DNA of 64,000 bases from Chytriomyces cf. hyalinus JEL632 (lineage: Eukaryota; Chytridiomycota; Chytridiomycetes; Chytridiales; Chytriomycetaceae), in the NCBI GenBank assembly GCA_025435555.1, contig JAIWWG010000137.1:1-64000 (forward strand). The letters are read 5' to 3'. Position numbers and translations under genes: made by a program. The notes beneath the pieces were generated by a model. The model made no database searches. It worked only from the letters and a program-made list of their open reading frames with translations, and was not told the origin of the DNA. This document shows, in pieces, positions 23,506 to 33,819 of the stretch (its first letter is position 1; the number at the start of each line of letters is the position of its first letter).

Positions 23506-23856
23506 AACAAATAAAGTCTGATTTTTTCTTTTGTTTATTTATGGTCAGTTTATTCCCAACATTTTCCGAGTTCCTTCTCCGGCATTTTGTGAACTTCATT
23601 GGTTCCTGGTACTGTAAGTCCAACAGAAGCAGCGCTGAAAGGTTTCCAGCAGCTGAGGCATTCTGACCTCTGAAAGTTGCGCTGCTGAATTGTTTTTTCT
23701 TATGATATACCGCTGAGGGATACGCGTACTCGCTCGAAAGTGGAAGATGGGTTCATCGCAGCGCACTCTGTTGTCCTCAAACGATTGACTGTTGTTCAAA
23801 GTTACGTTCGCGTAAATAAATATTTACGGTAAATAAAAAGAAGGAGAAAACATAAA
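23506..23856. promoter_or_regulatory. divergent promoter region GT90 B / SmD3, with inverted repeat
   Basis: This 351-base spacer separates divergent starts. At 23811-23828 there is an 18-base inverted repeat, CGTAAATA-AA-TATTTACG, followed directly by GTAAATAAA; it ends 28 bases before the SmD3 ATG. The half-site resembles forkhead-type GTAAAYA elements. No coding sequence was recognised. Confidence 0.5.
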
Positions 23857-24392
23857 ATGTCGATTGGAGTTCCGGTCAAGGTACGGGCACATTCAGGCGT
23901 ACAACAGGCAGCTTATGCTTCTTTCAACGCTCATTTACGTCCTTATCCGTAGCTGCTTCACGAAGCCATGGGTCATATCGTTACGCTCGAGCTGAAGACT
24001 GGCGTTCTCTATCGCGGCACTCTTCTTGACGCAGAAGACAACATGAACGTACAGCTGAAAACCATCACTGTCACTCAGAGAGACGGTAAAACCTCAGTGC
24101 TGGATCAAGTCTTTGTGCGCGGGTAATAATCTCCTTTTTCATCTTGGCTCGTCCCGGCTTTTGCTGGATTCTCCACTAAACCTTACCACCATTCTGTTCG
24201 AAATGTCTGGTCCGCCTCTCACTATAGTTCCCAAGTTCGCTTTTTTGTTGTACCGGATATGCTCAAAAACGCACCCATGTTCCGAAAAATTGGTCCCGGA
24301 GCAACAAAGGGCCGCGGGATTGGACTGGGAAGAGGAAAAGCGACAGTTGCGAGAGCGCAGGCGGCTGCACGGGGACGGGGTACGTACTTCTC

Positions 24393-24430
<38 letters not shown>

Positions 24431-24599
24431 GCCGTCTCAGTTAATTTTGGGAGACGGAGGCCCTTTTCTTCCCACCAATTCTTCTGCGTTGGTTTTCATT
24501 TTTCTGACGTGCCTTTTATTTCACATTCCATATTTCCGGTCAACAGGCACGCGTGGTGGCAGCTTCCCAATGGGCGCGGGACGTGGCGGCAGAATCTGA
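23857..24599 (+). CDS. SMD3: small nuclear ribonucleoprotein SmD3
   Basis: SmD3 is one of the seven Sm proteins that ring spliceosomal snRNAs. The reading [22 protein letters not shown] crosses a first intron (GTACGG...CCGTAG). The Sm1 motif ([19 protein letters not shown]) and Sm2 motif ([17 protein letters not shown]) are complete, and the C-terminus is the usual RG-rich tail ([13 protein letters not shown] ... RGTRGGSF). Three introns; the last (24380-24546) holds a pure A31 run. TGA at 24597-24599. The length, about 125 residues, matches the family. Confidence 0.95.
24397..24427 (+). repeat. A31 mononucleotide tract inside SmD3 intron
   Basis: Thirty-one consecutive A bases within the last SmD3 intron, 17 bases after its donor. 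There is no target-site duplication or transposon sequence beside it, so it is read as a simple repeat rather than an element tail. Confidence 0.9.
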
Positions 24600-24744
24600 T
24601 GACGGGCATTGATGCACTCTGTAAATCACAACTTTCCGTTCGATCCATTAAAAATTGATTGCTGTTCAAGTGACTCTTGGATTCGTTGCCCAGTTGTTTC
24701 TTCGGGTGACGTCAAAGGTGATTTGGAAAAAGAAAAAAAAAAAA

Positions 24745-26587
24745 ATGTCGCGGCGTCTGTTACTGGGCGGCCTGGCTGCAGCAACACCCGTTGTCGCGCT
24801 GGGCATGCAAGGTCCCGATAGTCCACTCTCTGCATACAACGATGCCGCCGCAATGCGCACTCTACGTCTGTGGACCCAGCTTGGCCCCGTCATTGCCCAC
24901 TACCGTCTAGTCGAACTGAAACACAAGCTCGTCACTCTGCCCAAAGACGAACGCAACAAGGAGTGGGAGTCTCTTGATGCAGTTCATTCCCATACTGTCC
25001 TTGATACATTGCAGGGGCTGCGTGGATTCTACATCAAAGTTGGTCAGCTTATGGCTCACAGGAATGATGTGCTGAGTATCGCTTACATTGAGAAGCTGAG
25101 GGGACTTGAAGACAGGGTTCCTCCTTTGATGGTAAGCTATGATCTTGTGGTGCTTCTCGATCTTTGTTTCTGACACATCGTTTTCCTGCGGACAGAATGG
25201 TGATCAGGCAAGGCAAGTCGTCAAGACTTCTCTCGGTCTGGAATCCCTGGAAGACGTTTTTGCCAATTTCCAGGATGAGCCGCTTGGTTCAGCTTCCAGT
25301 TGAGATCGCTTAGTTCTTCCTATCTAAATTCTTCCACTAAGATGCACAACTACACAGTCGGTCAGGTCCACAAAGCGACACTCAAATCAACCGGCAAACC
25401 TGTTGCCATCAAAATTCAATCTCCAGGTAAATATCTTTCTTCGGAAAAGAAAAGAACATTATGGAAGATACAAAGTAAGGTTTTGACTCAACAAAATCCA
25501 ACTTTTATTTTCAGGCGCCGAAGCTCTTTTCCGAAAAGATATTCAAACTGCGCGAAACTTTTGCCGCATCTTCATCCCAGAGCAAGTCATCCTTTTTGAC
25601 GAAATCGAAAAACAATTCATTAGCGAATTCGATTACACAATTGAGGCAAAGCACTTGAACACAATGCATCAAAACATGACTCCTGAATATGGAAACCTGG
25701 TTGTCGTTCCTCGCTCCTTCCCACAGCTCTGTTCGCGTGAAGTTCTCACCATGGAGTTTTTGAAGGGAAAAAAGCTCGTGGATGGCGTCCGCGAAATGGG
25801 CCGTGAATGGTGCATTCGCAACGGAACTACATTGGAAGCTTATGAACGAGAGATGCGGGAAAAGTTTGAGCGAGAAGGGTTGCCACCTGTTTATCAAGGC
25901 CCCGGTGCGCGCGTGCTTGACATGTATCGAAGCTATGTGCAAGTCTCCGATTGGGTTGTGAATGCGCCACGTGTCGTTTACAATTGGTCTGTGGGATGGG
26001 TCTTGCCGAATTCCTGGCTTGTGCCGTATCACAAATCCTTTGTGCCGTTGAACACGGCTAGAATTATGGACACTTTATTGAAAGTGCATGGTAAACAAGT
26101 GCTGATTGATGGGTTTTTGAATGGGGACCCGCATCCTGGAAACTTTTTGCTGCTGGAGGACGGGCGCTTGGGAATGCTGGATATGGGCCAAATCAAAATC
26201 CTGACTCGGGAGGAGCGGCTATTCATGGCAAGACTATACAAAGCGCTGGTGAACGAAGACCGCACAGAGCTGAAGCGTTTATCGATTGAAGGCGGATACG
26301 TTAGCAAGTACAACGACCCCGAAGTCATGTTCAGAATGGCGCGCGTCGGATTTGATCAAGACGGTCGTCAAGTTACCGATGGATTGAATCTGCAGCAATT
26401 TGTCGATAAAATGTACAAGCAAGATCCATGGGAAAAGACGCTGGATGCTCTTGTCATGCCCATGCGGGTCTCGCTGTTGATTCGTGGAGTGGGGTTGATG
26501 CTGCATCATCCCGTCTCAGTTGCGCAGGCTTGGAAGCCCATTGCTGAAAAGGCGTTGAAAGAAGCGGAGATAGAAGAAAGATCATAA
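24745..26587 (+). CDS. ABC1/ADCK/UbiB-family atypical kinase
   Basis: UbiB-family proteins are protein-kinase-like ATPases, mostly mitochondrial, tied to coenzyme Q and lipid metabolism. The family marks are in order: the KxGQ helix (FYIKVGQLMAHR), the Ala-rich nucleotide loop (GSASIGQVHKATLK), the VAIKIQSPG lysine, EFDYTIEAKHL, the HGDPHPGN-like catalytic loop (GFLNGDPHPGNFLLLED) and the metal-binding DMGQIK. Three introns, including one with donor GTTGAG at 25299 that restores SASIGQV. The N-terminus (MSRRLLLGGLAAATPVVALG) is hydrophobic and basic, fit for mitochondrial or membrane targeting. It belongs to the divergent group that carries a long insertion after the lysine. Which of the paralogous clades it joins needs a tree. 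Confidence 0.92.
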
Positions 26588-26914
26588 ACTAGAATGAAGT
26601 TCTTTCTCGCATGCTTGATCATTTTCTTTCGCCAGTGTTTTATCGTTTCTGTCGTTCAGTAAATAGTGAAATTCTCCATTGTTGATTTCCCTCAATGATT
26701 TTGGTTAGGACCAGAAAATACAGAACGCGGCTTGTTGAACGACTCAATCGCTTGATTTATATGCAGCATCCAACTACGACTCGTTATGTACGGGAAGAGT
26801 TTCGAAAAAATCTGCATCCCGCGGTTTATACTCTCAGTTGCCTTTGGTTCTTCCCATCCAAACGACAAATCGCCAGGGATTTACAAACTTAATAAAACAA
26901 ACACACACATTGAG
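26588..26914. other. intergenic, no gene recognised
   Basis: This 327-base stretch lies between the ABC1 kinase stop and the first Met of the receptor gene. Short open frames here have no recognisable content. It should hold the 3' end of the kinase transcript and the receptor promoter. Confidence 0.35.
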
Positions 26915-28183
26915 ATGACCTATTGGAACACCACAGGCCCGGATAGGATTACCACCAGCCAAGCAGAGAGCATGCCACCCTTTCTTTCCGCTGGGTCTCC
27001 CAACGAGTGACGAAATGTACGGACATTTGTTGTGATGGTGGCATCTTTGATTGGGTCTGCCATTATGGTCGTCGATTCAATTCGCAAGGGAAAACACAAG
27101 ACCCTCAGTTACATCTTGATTTCACTTGAATACATCTGAAAAACGCGTCTTCTTTCTTCTGAACTCGCTTTATATTTGGCAGGCGGAAGGTTTCCCATTT
27201 ACTTGGGTGCCCTCAACTTCATTTGGAGTATTGGGCACTCTATAGATCATATGTGGATGATTGTGGAGCATGGACTGAGTCCTCCTGACGCAGTTTGCAA
27301 AGCCTTGAGTGGCCTTCTGTCGGTACGCGTCGTCGATCCTCTTTAATCGCTTTAAGTTTATAGTTTGTTTTGAATATTTTTCGGTCTTTTGACAGGTATT
27401 CATGTTTGCAGAAATATTTTTGATCGACGCCATGGCGCTTTTCATGCTTGCGACAGTGTACTTTAAGCAACAGTTTACGCTTGGAAGTTACGACTGGTTA
27501 CTCTTTGCGTTTGTGATTGGAGCACCAATTGGCTACTTGATTATAGCAGGTCAGTAGATGCTACTATTTAGTGCATGTGTAGAACCAGCAGCTGAATCTG
27601 TGGTATCCAGCTTCGTTTGATGCCCTCGGCCATGACTACTACTGGTGCTTCCTTGACGTGGCAACCAGCGCCGGCCGGGTGTTGGGCCGTAACCTCCGCC
27701 GCTGCCTGTGCATGCGTGTTTGTTCCGGCCGTCAGTTTCCTACTGATTTACAGGATCCTGAACGCGCATGCCAAAGAAATGAAGGGAACCATCGAGACGG
27801 GAGATTTCACAATCGCCGTTATAAAAAAGCTGCTCATGTTCCAAGCGTCTGTCACGTATTCATTTTGTGGGATTGCGGCGAATGGAATCTCTGTTGCTGC
27901 CTTCCGATCTGAGCCGATTGGGTTGGTGTTCTTTGCTGTGTTCACAATTAATTCGGGAGGCTGGGTCAATTGTGTGGTGAATGTGTGCGTGCGTTGATGC
28001 CCTCTGCCGCTGAAATACTTTTTATGTCAGATTTACATTCTGCAAGAATATTGCGGGGTTGGAAGCAGTGCGGGTTCTTCAAAGCCGGCGTCTTCAAAAG
28101 TCGTGACGAAGGATTCAAACGCAGGAAGTAAAACTGCTGCGTCCAACAAGTCTGTAAATGCACCAGCGACACCAAACGTATAG
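26915..28183 (+). CDS. seven-transmembrane receptor (cAMP-receptor/Git3-like), frame apparently interrupted
   Basis: Exons spell a full set of seven helices: VRTFVVMVASLIGSAIMVV, FPIYLGALNFIWSIGHSIDH, VFMFAEIFLIDAMALFMLA, DWLLFAFVIGAPIGYLII, ACACVFVPAVSFLLIYRIL, LLMFQASVTYSFCGIAANG and IGLVFFAVFTINSGG, then a Ser/Lys-rich tail ending at the TAG at 28181. SGRFPIYLG after helix 1 and DYYWCFL in loop 2 fit the cAMP-receptor-like group. Two problems are seen. An in-frame TGA (27008-27010) separates a plausible glycosylated N-terminus (MTYWNTTGPDR...) from helix 1, and helix 5 lies one frame away from the DYYWCFL segment, with no usable intron between them. The gene may be a recent pseudogene, start late at the ATG at 27035, or carry sequence errors. 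Confidence 0.6.
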
Positions 28184-28293
28184 AATTCCGTTATATCCTT
28201 TTGTTTTTGCCATGTCTTTGCTGCACCGTTTGAGAGTTTCATCTTCGGTGGATGTCCCCCTCGTTTTTGGTAAAATAAAAAGAGTCTTCACCC

Positions 28294-29205
28294 ATGTTCA
28301 CAACTCTCCGCATAGCGACACGGCTTCTGTGCCCCATGCGCAACTATCGAGTTGGTGTCAAGGACATCAAGAAGGGGATGATCGTCAACACCCGCAATCG
28401 TCTGTGGGCTATCTCGGACTTTGCGTTGCACACTCAGGTGGAGGCCTTGAGCGCAATTAAGCATGACTGACATGCCCAATCCCAGGGACGACAAGGCAGT
28501 CACATCAAGGTGGAGCTGGTTCCGTTCGGGGGCGGTGGTGGTGGTGGGGTCAGTGGCGGCGGCAAAGTTGTGGCGCGTATGGCTTCGGACGACTATTTCG
28601 ACGGTTTGTTCCGCGTTGAGCGAAATGCGTCCCATCTAAAACCTCTCAATTCTCAGCGCTGGAAATTCGAACGCGGGCATGTCAGTTCTTGTATGAGAGC
28701 GAGGGTCTCCTGCACTTTCTGGATCTGGACTCTATGGACGAAATTAGCTGCAGCGCCGATTTACTTGAAGGTGGCAGTTTCTTTTTGCGGGTTTCGATCA
28801 CGCTGTTGATGTTTGTTTTTGGACAAGCAGGTGGCGATAGGGTGGTCAAAATGCTCAACGACTCCATGGACATTTCCATTCAGTGCGTGGATGATGAGAC
28901 TGCCGAAGTTGTATCTGTTAAACTACCCCCAACAAGCGTTTATCGGATCGCAATAGCCCCTCCCGCGGCATCAATAATCACCAATGAGGGCAAAGGTGCG
29001 TTTTTGCTTCGATAAGCCTTTGTGCCATCGGTTAGTTGTAACGGTTGAAATGTCTATCCTTCCTTCAGGTACGCGATTCAAGCACGCCACTCTTGAAAAC
29101 GGGGTGAATGTGGTGGTGCCTGAGTTTGTGATGCAAGGCGAGTCGATCGTCGTGTCGCTGGCAGACTTCAAGTACCGCGAGCGCGTGAAGGCGTCGCAGC
29201 AGTAG
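28294..29205 (+). CDS. mitochondrial-type translation elongation factor P (EF-P)
   Basis: EF-P helps ribosomes through proline runs; this is a bacterial-type, not eIF5A, protein. All three barrels show: IKKGMIVNTRNRLWAISDF with the tip loop TQGRQGSHIKVEL; a middle domain with FLYESEGLLHFLDLDSMDEI and IQCVDDETAEVVSVKLPPT; and the C-terminal signature KHATLENGVNVVVPEFVMQG with LADFKYRERV. The N-terminus (MFTTLRIATRLLCPMRNYR) looks like a mitochondrial presequence. Four introns; the second has donor GTTGAG at 28615. The tip residue that is lysine in E. coli aligns with arginine here. A Gly-rich insertion (GGGGGGGVSGGG) lies in the first barrel. Mitochondrial location is inference. Confidence 0.88.
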
Positions 29206-29361
29206 CGTTGCTGTTATTTATCCGCGCGAGCGTCTGTCTCGCATTTGAACACAGAATATTTCGAATAAAGTAAAAAGTGAAACCCAGACCAAAAAAAAAT
29301 TCGTTGGGAACCAATCTGACCTTGTTTCAGCCGCTAATTAGAACGCAAAACGGTCTGGTCG

Positions 29362-32300
29362 ATGAGCAGCGGCAGCGTGAACATGGACGGGCTCAGCACA
29401 CGCACGAAAGGCAGCGAGGCGGCCCCGGCGACTGCGCCAGCGAACCATGTCGGCGTTTCGAACCCTGCCCCAGGCTCCTGGAGCGGCTATGTCCCCTACG
29501 GCCAGTTTGCACAGGCTGGTGGTCCCGAAGGTGTCCCTCAAGCGCCGATGCCAGGTCAGCCAATGAGCCACCAACAGCTGGCACAGATGCAGTACATGCA
29601 GTACATGCAGATGCAACAGATGCAGCAGATGCAGCAAATGAACCAGTACAACCAGTACAACCATCAAATGAACCAGCAAATGAGCCAGCAGATGAACCAG
29701 CAGATGAACCAGCAAATGAATCAGCAAGCACAGGCCCGCCAGCAGCAGTTCTACTCGCAGCAGCAACAACAGCAATTCAGTCAACAACCATTGGCACAAA
29801 ACCAGAACCAGTTCCACGGCGTAAACGCTGCGCATCTTTCAAGAGCACCTCAGGTGCATGCGACTCGTCAGTCGCACCAGCATCAGCCGACGCCTCCGCC
29901 AATGGGCTCCTCTGGCTCCAACTCGAAAGCCAACAAGCGATCCACCAGCTCAGCATCGATTAATGCGCCGCCTGTCGCATCCTTCCGGGGCCATAGAGAC
30001 GACGACGATAATGCCAGTATTTCCTCAAACTCTTCGTCAAAGAGCTTTTCCGGCTTCATTTCGGGGATTAAGCGAGGCTTTATGAAGGGCCTCAGCGGTA
30101 GAAGCGGAAGTCAAAGAGTGAGTGCACCTCCATTTTCCGCTGGATTGATCGAGATCAGAAAGCACGCTTCGTTAAAAATTTGGGAGATTAAGCACCTGTC
30201 ACGAGTCTCAAACCATGCAAACGGGACGATACTGACTAAATCTTTTGGTTTCTTACCAGGATTCTTTGACTCCCCTCAATCGCAGCTCGATACCTGTGAC
30301 AACCTCTGTCGACTATAGACGCGGGTCCGATGACTCCCGAGCAGGAATCAGCGCGCAGCAACCTGTGAAAGGGCTCTATAACTTGGTACTTGTCCCACTC
30401 CTATATGACCATAACTGCCATGACTAATTTATTGTCGTCATGGTTTCAGGACCACCCTCTTCCTCCACCGCAGCAGCCTACATCACAGATGCGGTTTCCT
30501 GGGCCGCCTCCTCCAGGTGTATTTCCTGTGGGAGCTTATGGACCTGTCGTAAGTGCAACATAAGTGATCTATTACGTGGCTCTAACCATGATGACAGACC
30601 CCACCCGGAGGCATGCCAGGTTTACCTCCTCCAGGAATGTATCCGCCGAATGCTCCGAACGGATACCCAGTGAGCGGTCCTGTCAAATACGTACGAAGTA
30701 TTTTTATCCTCAGTTCTCTCTTTCGTTTTTGCTGACGATATGGTTAGCAGCCCGATTTCTCTGTGCCACCACCAGGAGCGATTGCTGTCAATGGCCAATA
30801 TCAGTTTCCTGGCCCGCCACCGCCAGGAATGATGGCACCACCTTCTATGACCAACCAAACTCCACCACCTCTAGGAATGATACCGCCACCGTCGATGATT
30901 CATCACGCCCCCCCTTCGGGAATGATGCCACCCCCTTCTATGATTCAGCAGCCTCCATACTTTGTTCAGCCTCGCCCAATCCCTGCTGCGTCACAGCCGG
31001 CCGAAGCTGCATCTGGTAAAGCAGTTGCACGCCAAGAAGTGCGGACTGATGCTGCATCGGAGCCGGAAATTGCACAATCTGAAAAAGAGGAGAGGCCGAA
31101 ACTTAGCACCCGCTTTTCATTCGATGCAAGCGCAACCGAAGCGATCGAAGCTAGACCATTTGTGCAGCTTCCAACTCCTTCCCGCGAAAAAGAGGCTAAC
31201 TTAGTTGCAATAACTGCCACATTGGAAGCTGCCAGCGTTGAACATGCTACAGAGGAGTTATCATCACTTACTGTCAATGCAACATCCTCTACCCCTTCAT
31301 CAGAGGAAGACGTTCGTTCAGAGGTGGACGAACTGGCGAACGAGCAACCTCACGAGTCTCCTGAAGTGATTACCTACCCGCAAGACATCGAAATTCCCCG
31401 CTCGTCAAGTCCATCACGGCTTGCATCGAACGAAAAAACGTCAACCCCTCGTCGAGTAACATCAAGCACCACATTACCCCACAAACTGAGCCGAAAATTA
31501 TCCACCTCCCCAAACACAAATGGCGCTTTCATTTCTCGCGCAAACACAACCTCTCTGGGTAAATCTGCCTTACGCACCAAAAGCACCGAGGAATCGGAAC
31601 ATTCCTCAGACTATTTAAATTTGGGTGCTCTCCCCACATCCACTCCTTTTGGAACAAAAAGTCTTGACCGAAGCATGGGTCGTCCCAAGAAGCAGCGAAG
31701 TTTGAGCAACAGCAGCGGCACCGCCAACAACATGCTGGTCGAAGATGTTTTATTGCAGAACCGGGACGTGAGCCATTTGTTTTGGGCAACCGAACGCTCT
31801 GAAGGGGTTGCCGACATGCACCCTGTGAAACTATTTGCGGACGTTGCTCAGCAACAGCAACAACCAATTGGTGGAGAAGGAATGCTGGCGGAGATTGAAG
31901 GCTCTTCCGCAAGTATTTTGCGCAAAAAGAGTACGCTGAAAAAAGTGGTCATTGCTGGCGAAACTGGGTCCGAAAAGCAGTCTTCAGCCGCAGCTGCGAT
32001 GGCAGGAGACGTTCCTCCTCTTCCTAATGCAGCAGGAAGCAGTAGCGGGGTTGTGTCTGCGGAGCCTGAGGATACCTACATTATGCTGAACCCCGAAATG
32101 ATGAGCAGTTTGGGTGGAAGTCTGTCTCGCACACGGAGTTTCAAGCAAAGCCATATCGTTATTACTGCAGACGGAGTGACGGATGTGGAATCAGGAGAAA
32201 AGGTGCCAACATCTCCTGAAGGAACGGCCCCAATTGTGTCTGCTGTTTCACAAGAGTCCAACTTTGTTTCCTCTGAGGAACTATCGTCAAGCAGTTCAAG

Positions 32301-33539
32301 CCAACGGGATGTTAGCCCAAGAGGCAATGCTGTCGATTTTCAAGAAGTTGGGACGACACAGATAGGAGAAACCTCGTCGCAGAGCGATCCCCAAACAGCG
32401 GTCGATTCCGCGTCTGGTGCAATCCCAACGTTACCGTCTGTTGAGCTGCCAGCTGATGAGGAGGGTGCAGTGAAAACAAAATGGAACTGGCTGTCTGGCC
32501 TTGTTCCGACTCGATCCAGCTCGAAAGGTCAGATTATTCCACACCCGGCTTTAGCAGAGGCGAGCGCCTCTACCGATGGTTCAAAACAGTCGGTTTCCGA
32601 ACTTACTCCACCTGCTAGTGATAATTTGGACCGTAGATCCAGCATTAGCGATCCCGAAGATTTTGCTTGTGAGTTCACTCGTTAACCGTGACTCTCATTT
32701 TGCTTAAAAGTACTGAGATTGAATTCTTTTTTAAAAGATCCCGACCAAGGAAACTCGCACTTCAACGGATTCCCCAGATTCCCACTGCACATTGAGAAAT
32801 CAATTTGTAAGTCGTTTTTCCTTTCGCCCAGAATATGATCAGAACTTAGCTGAACCTCTCATGTTCTACCCCAGACCAACTGTCGCATGCGAAATTAGCG
32901 CAAGCCCGACGCCCTCTTATCCACCAAGTCATGATTTCAAATCTCATGCTGTATATTCTCTCTGTCCATGCAGACGTGACGCTCCATCGCCAAGGCCCTC
33001 GAAAAGTGCGAGGCGGAAAGAAGAAGAAGGGCGGTAAAAAGAAGAAGAGAAGAAATGTTGGAGCCATTTCTGGAAAAGAGGACGCCTCCTCTTCTGCTTC
33101 AGAAATGTCGGACGTTGAACTGCATGTTTACGGAAACCATCATCCCTCAGCAGCACCCTCGGCTGGTCAGCCCCTTGTGGCTCTGTCTGCGGAAGAGCAT
33201 CAGAAGCAGGTGCAAGGAAGGAGGAAGTCGAATGGTTCCATTTCCAGTGTGGATTCAGATGGGTCTTGGGCTGGAGAATCGGATTCGGATGCGTCTGGTG
33301 CCTCAGACTCTGGCAGTCGATCATCTGGTCGTGGGTTGTTTGGTAACGGTAAAAAGTCGAAATCTTCAAAATCGTCAAGTACCAGCAGTGGTGGTGGCGG
33401 TGGTGGGGCATTGAATAGTATGGCAATGGGCTTGTATCGCGCCATGGGAAGGAATCTTGCACGGAAAAAGTCCGGAGCGAACCTGAATGGAGGAGACGAT
33501 GACGATGTTCCTTTGGCCATTCTTGCCGGGAAAAACTAA
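29362..33539 (+). CDS. long low-complexity Gln/Met- and Pro-rich protein, function unknown
   Basis: About seven exons give roughly 1,150-1,200 residues, mostly disordered. Residues about 60-150 are a Gln/Met/Asn-rich, prion-like tract (MQQMQQMQQMNQYNQ and repeats of MNQQ). Next come a basic Ser-rich patch (SGFISGIKRGFMKGLSGRSG) and short Pro-rich repeats of the type PPPPGMM and MIPPPSMI in four small exons. A long Ser/Thr/Glu-rich central exon (30763-32685) holds islands such as LSTRFSFDASA and LSRTRSFKQSHIVITADG. The C-terminal exons carry a Lys-run (RGGKKKKGGKKKKRR) and end DDDDVPLAILAGKN. No catalytic domain was recognised. A role as a scaffold or RNA-granule protein is guesswork. It may be two genes, but frame and splice sites allow one. 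Confidence 0.6.
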
Positions 33540-33819
33540 TACGGCAATGCCTTGTTTTTTCTGTTTTCTTTACTGACGCTTTTCTTTGTTTTGTCCCTTA
33601 TTCTTTTCGCACTTTCGTTTCGTTCAAACTTGATTTCTTTAAACGGACTGAGTAAACTGTAGTCTATCTGACTTGGCATTCGGCGTGTGCGTATGCAACC
33701 TCAAAACATGGCCGTTGGGCAGCCAGCAAGGTGAATGTCTCAATCTATTCTTCGTGCAGACAGCTTCAAGGGCCAGCTTTTTTATTCAATTAAAGTATCT
33801 TTGCTTCAAAACACACACA

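Noticed and set aside
24397-24427. A31 run as the tail of a LINE or SINE insertion
   Set aside because: No target-site duplication and no element body upstream; it lies cleanly within a short intron.
27008-27010. In-frame TGA in the receptor gene as a selenocysteine or reassigned codon
   Set aside because: TGA ends many other genes here (for example SmD3, copper transporter, bZIP copy 3), and there is no selenoprotein context; decay, late start or error is simpler.
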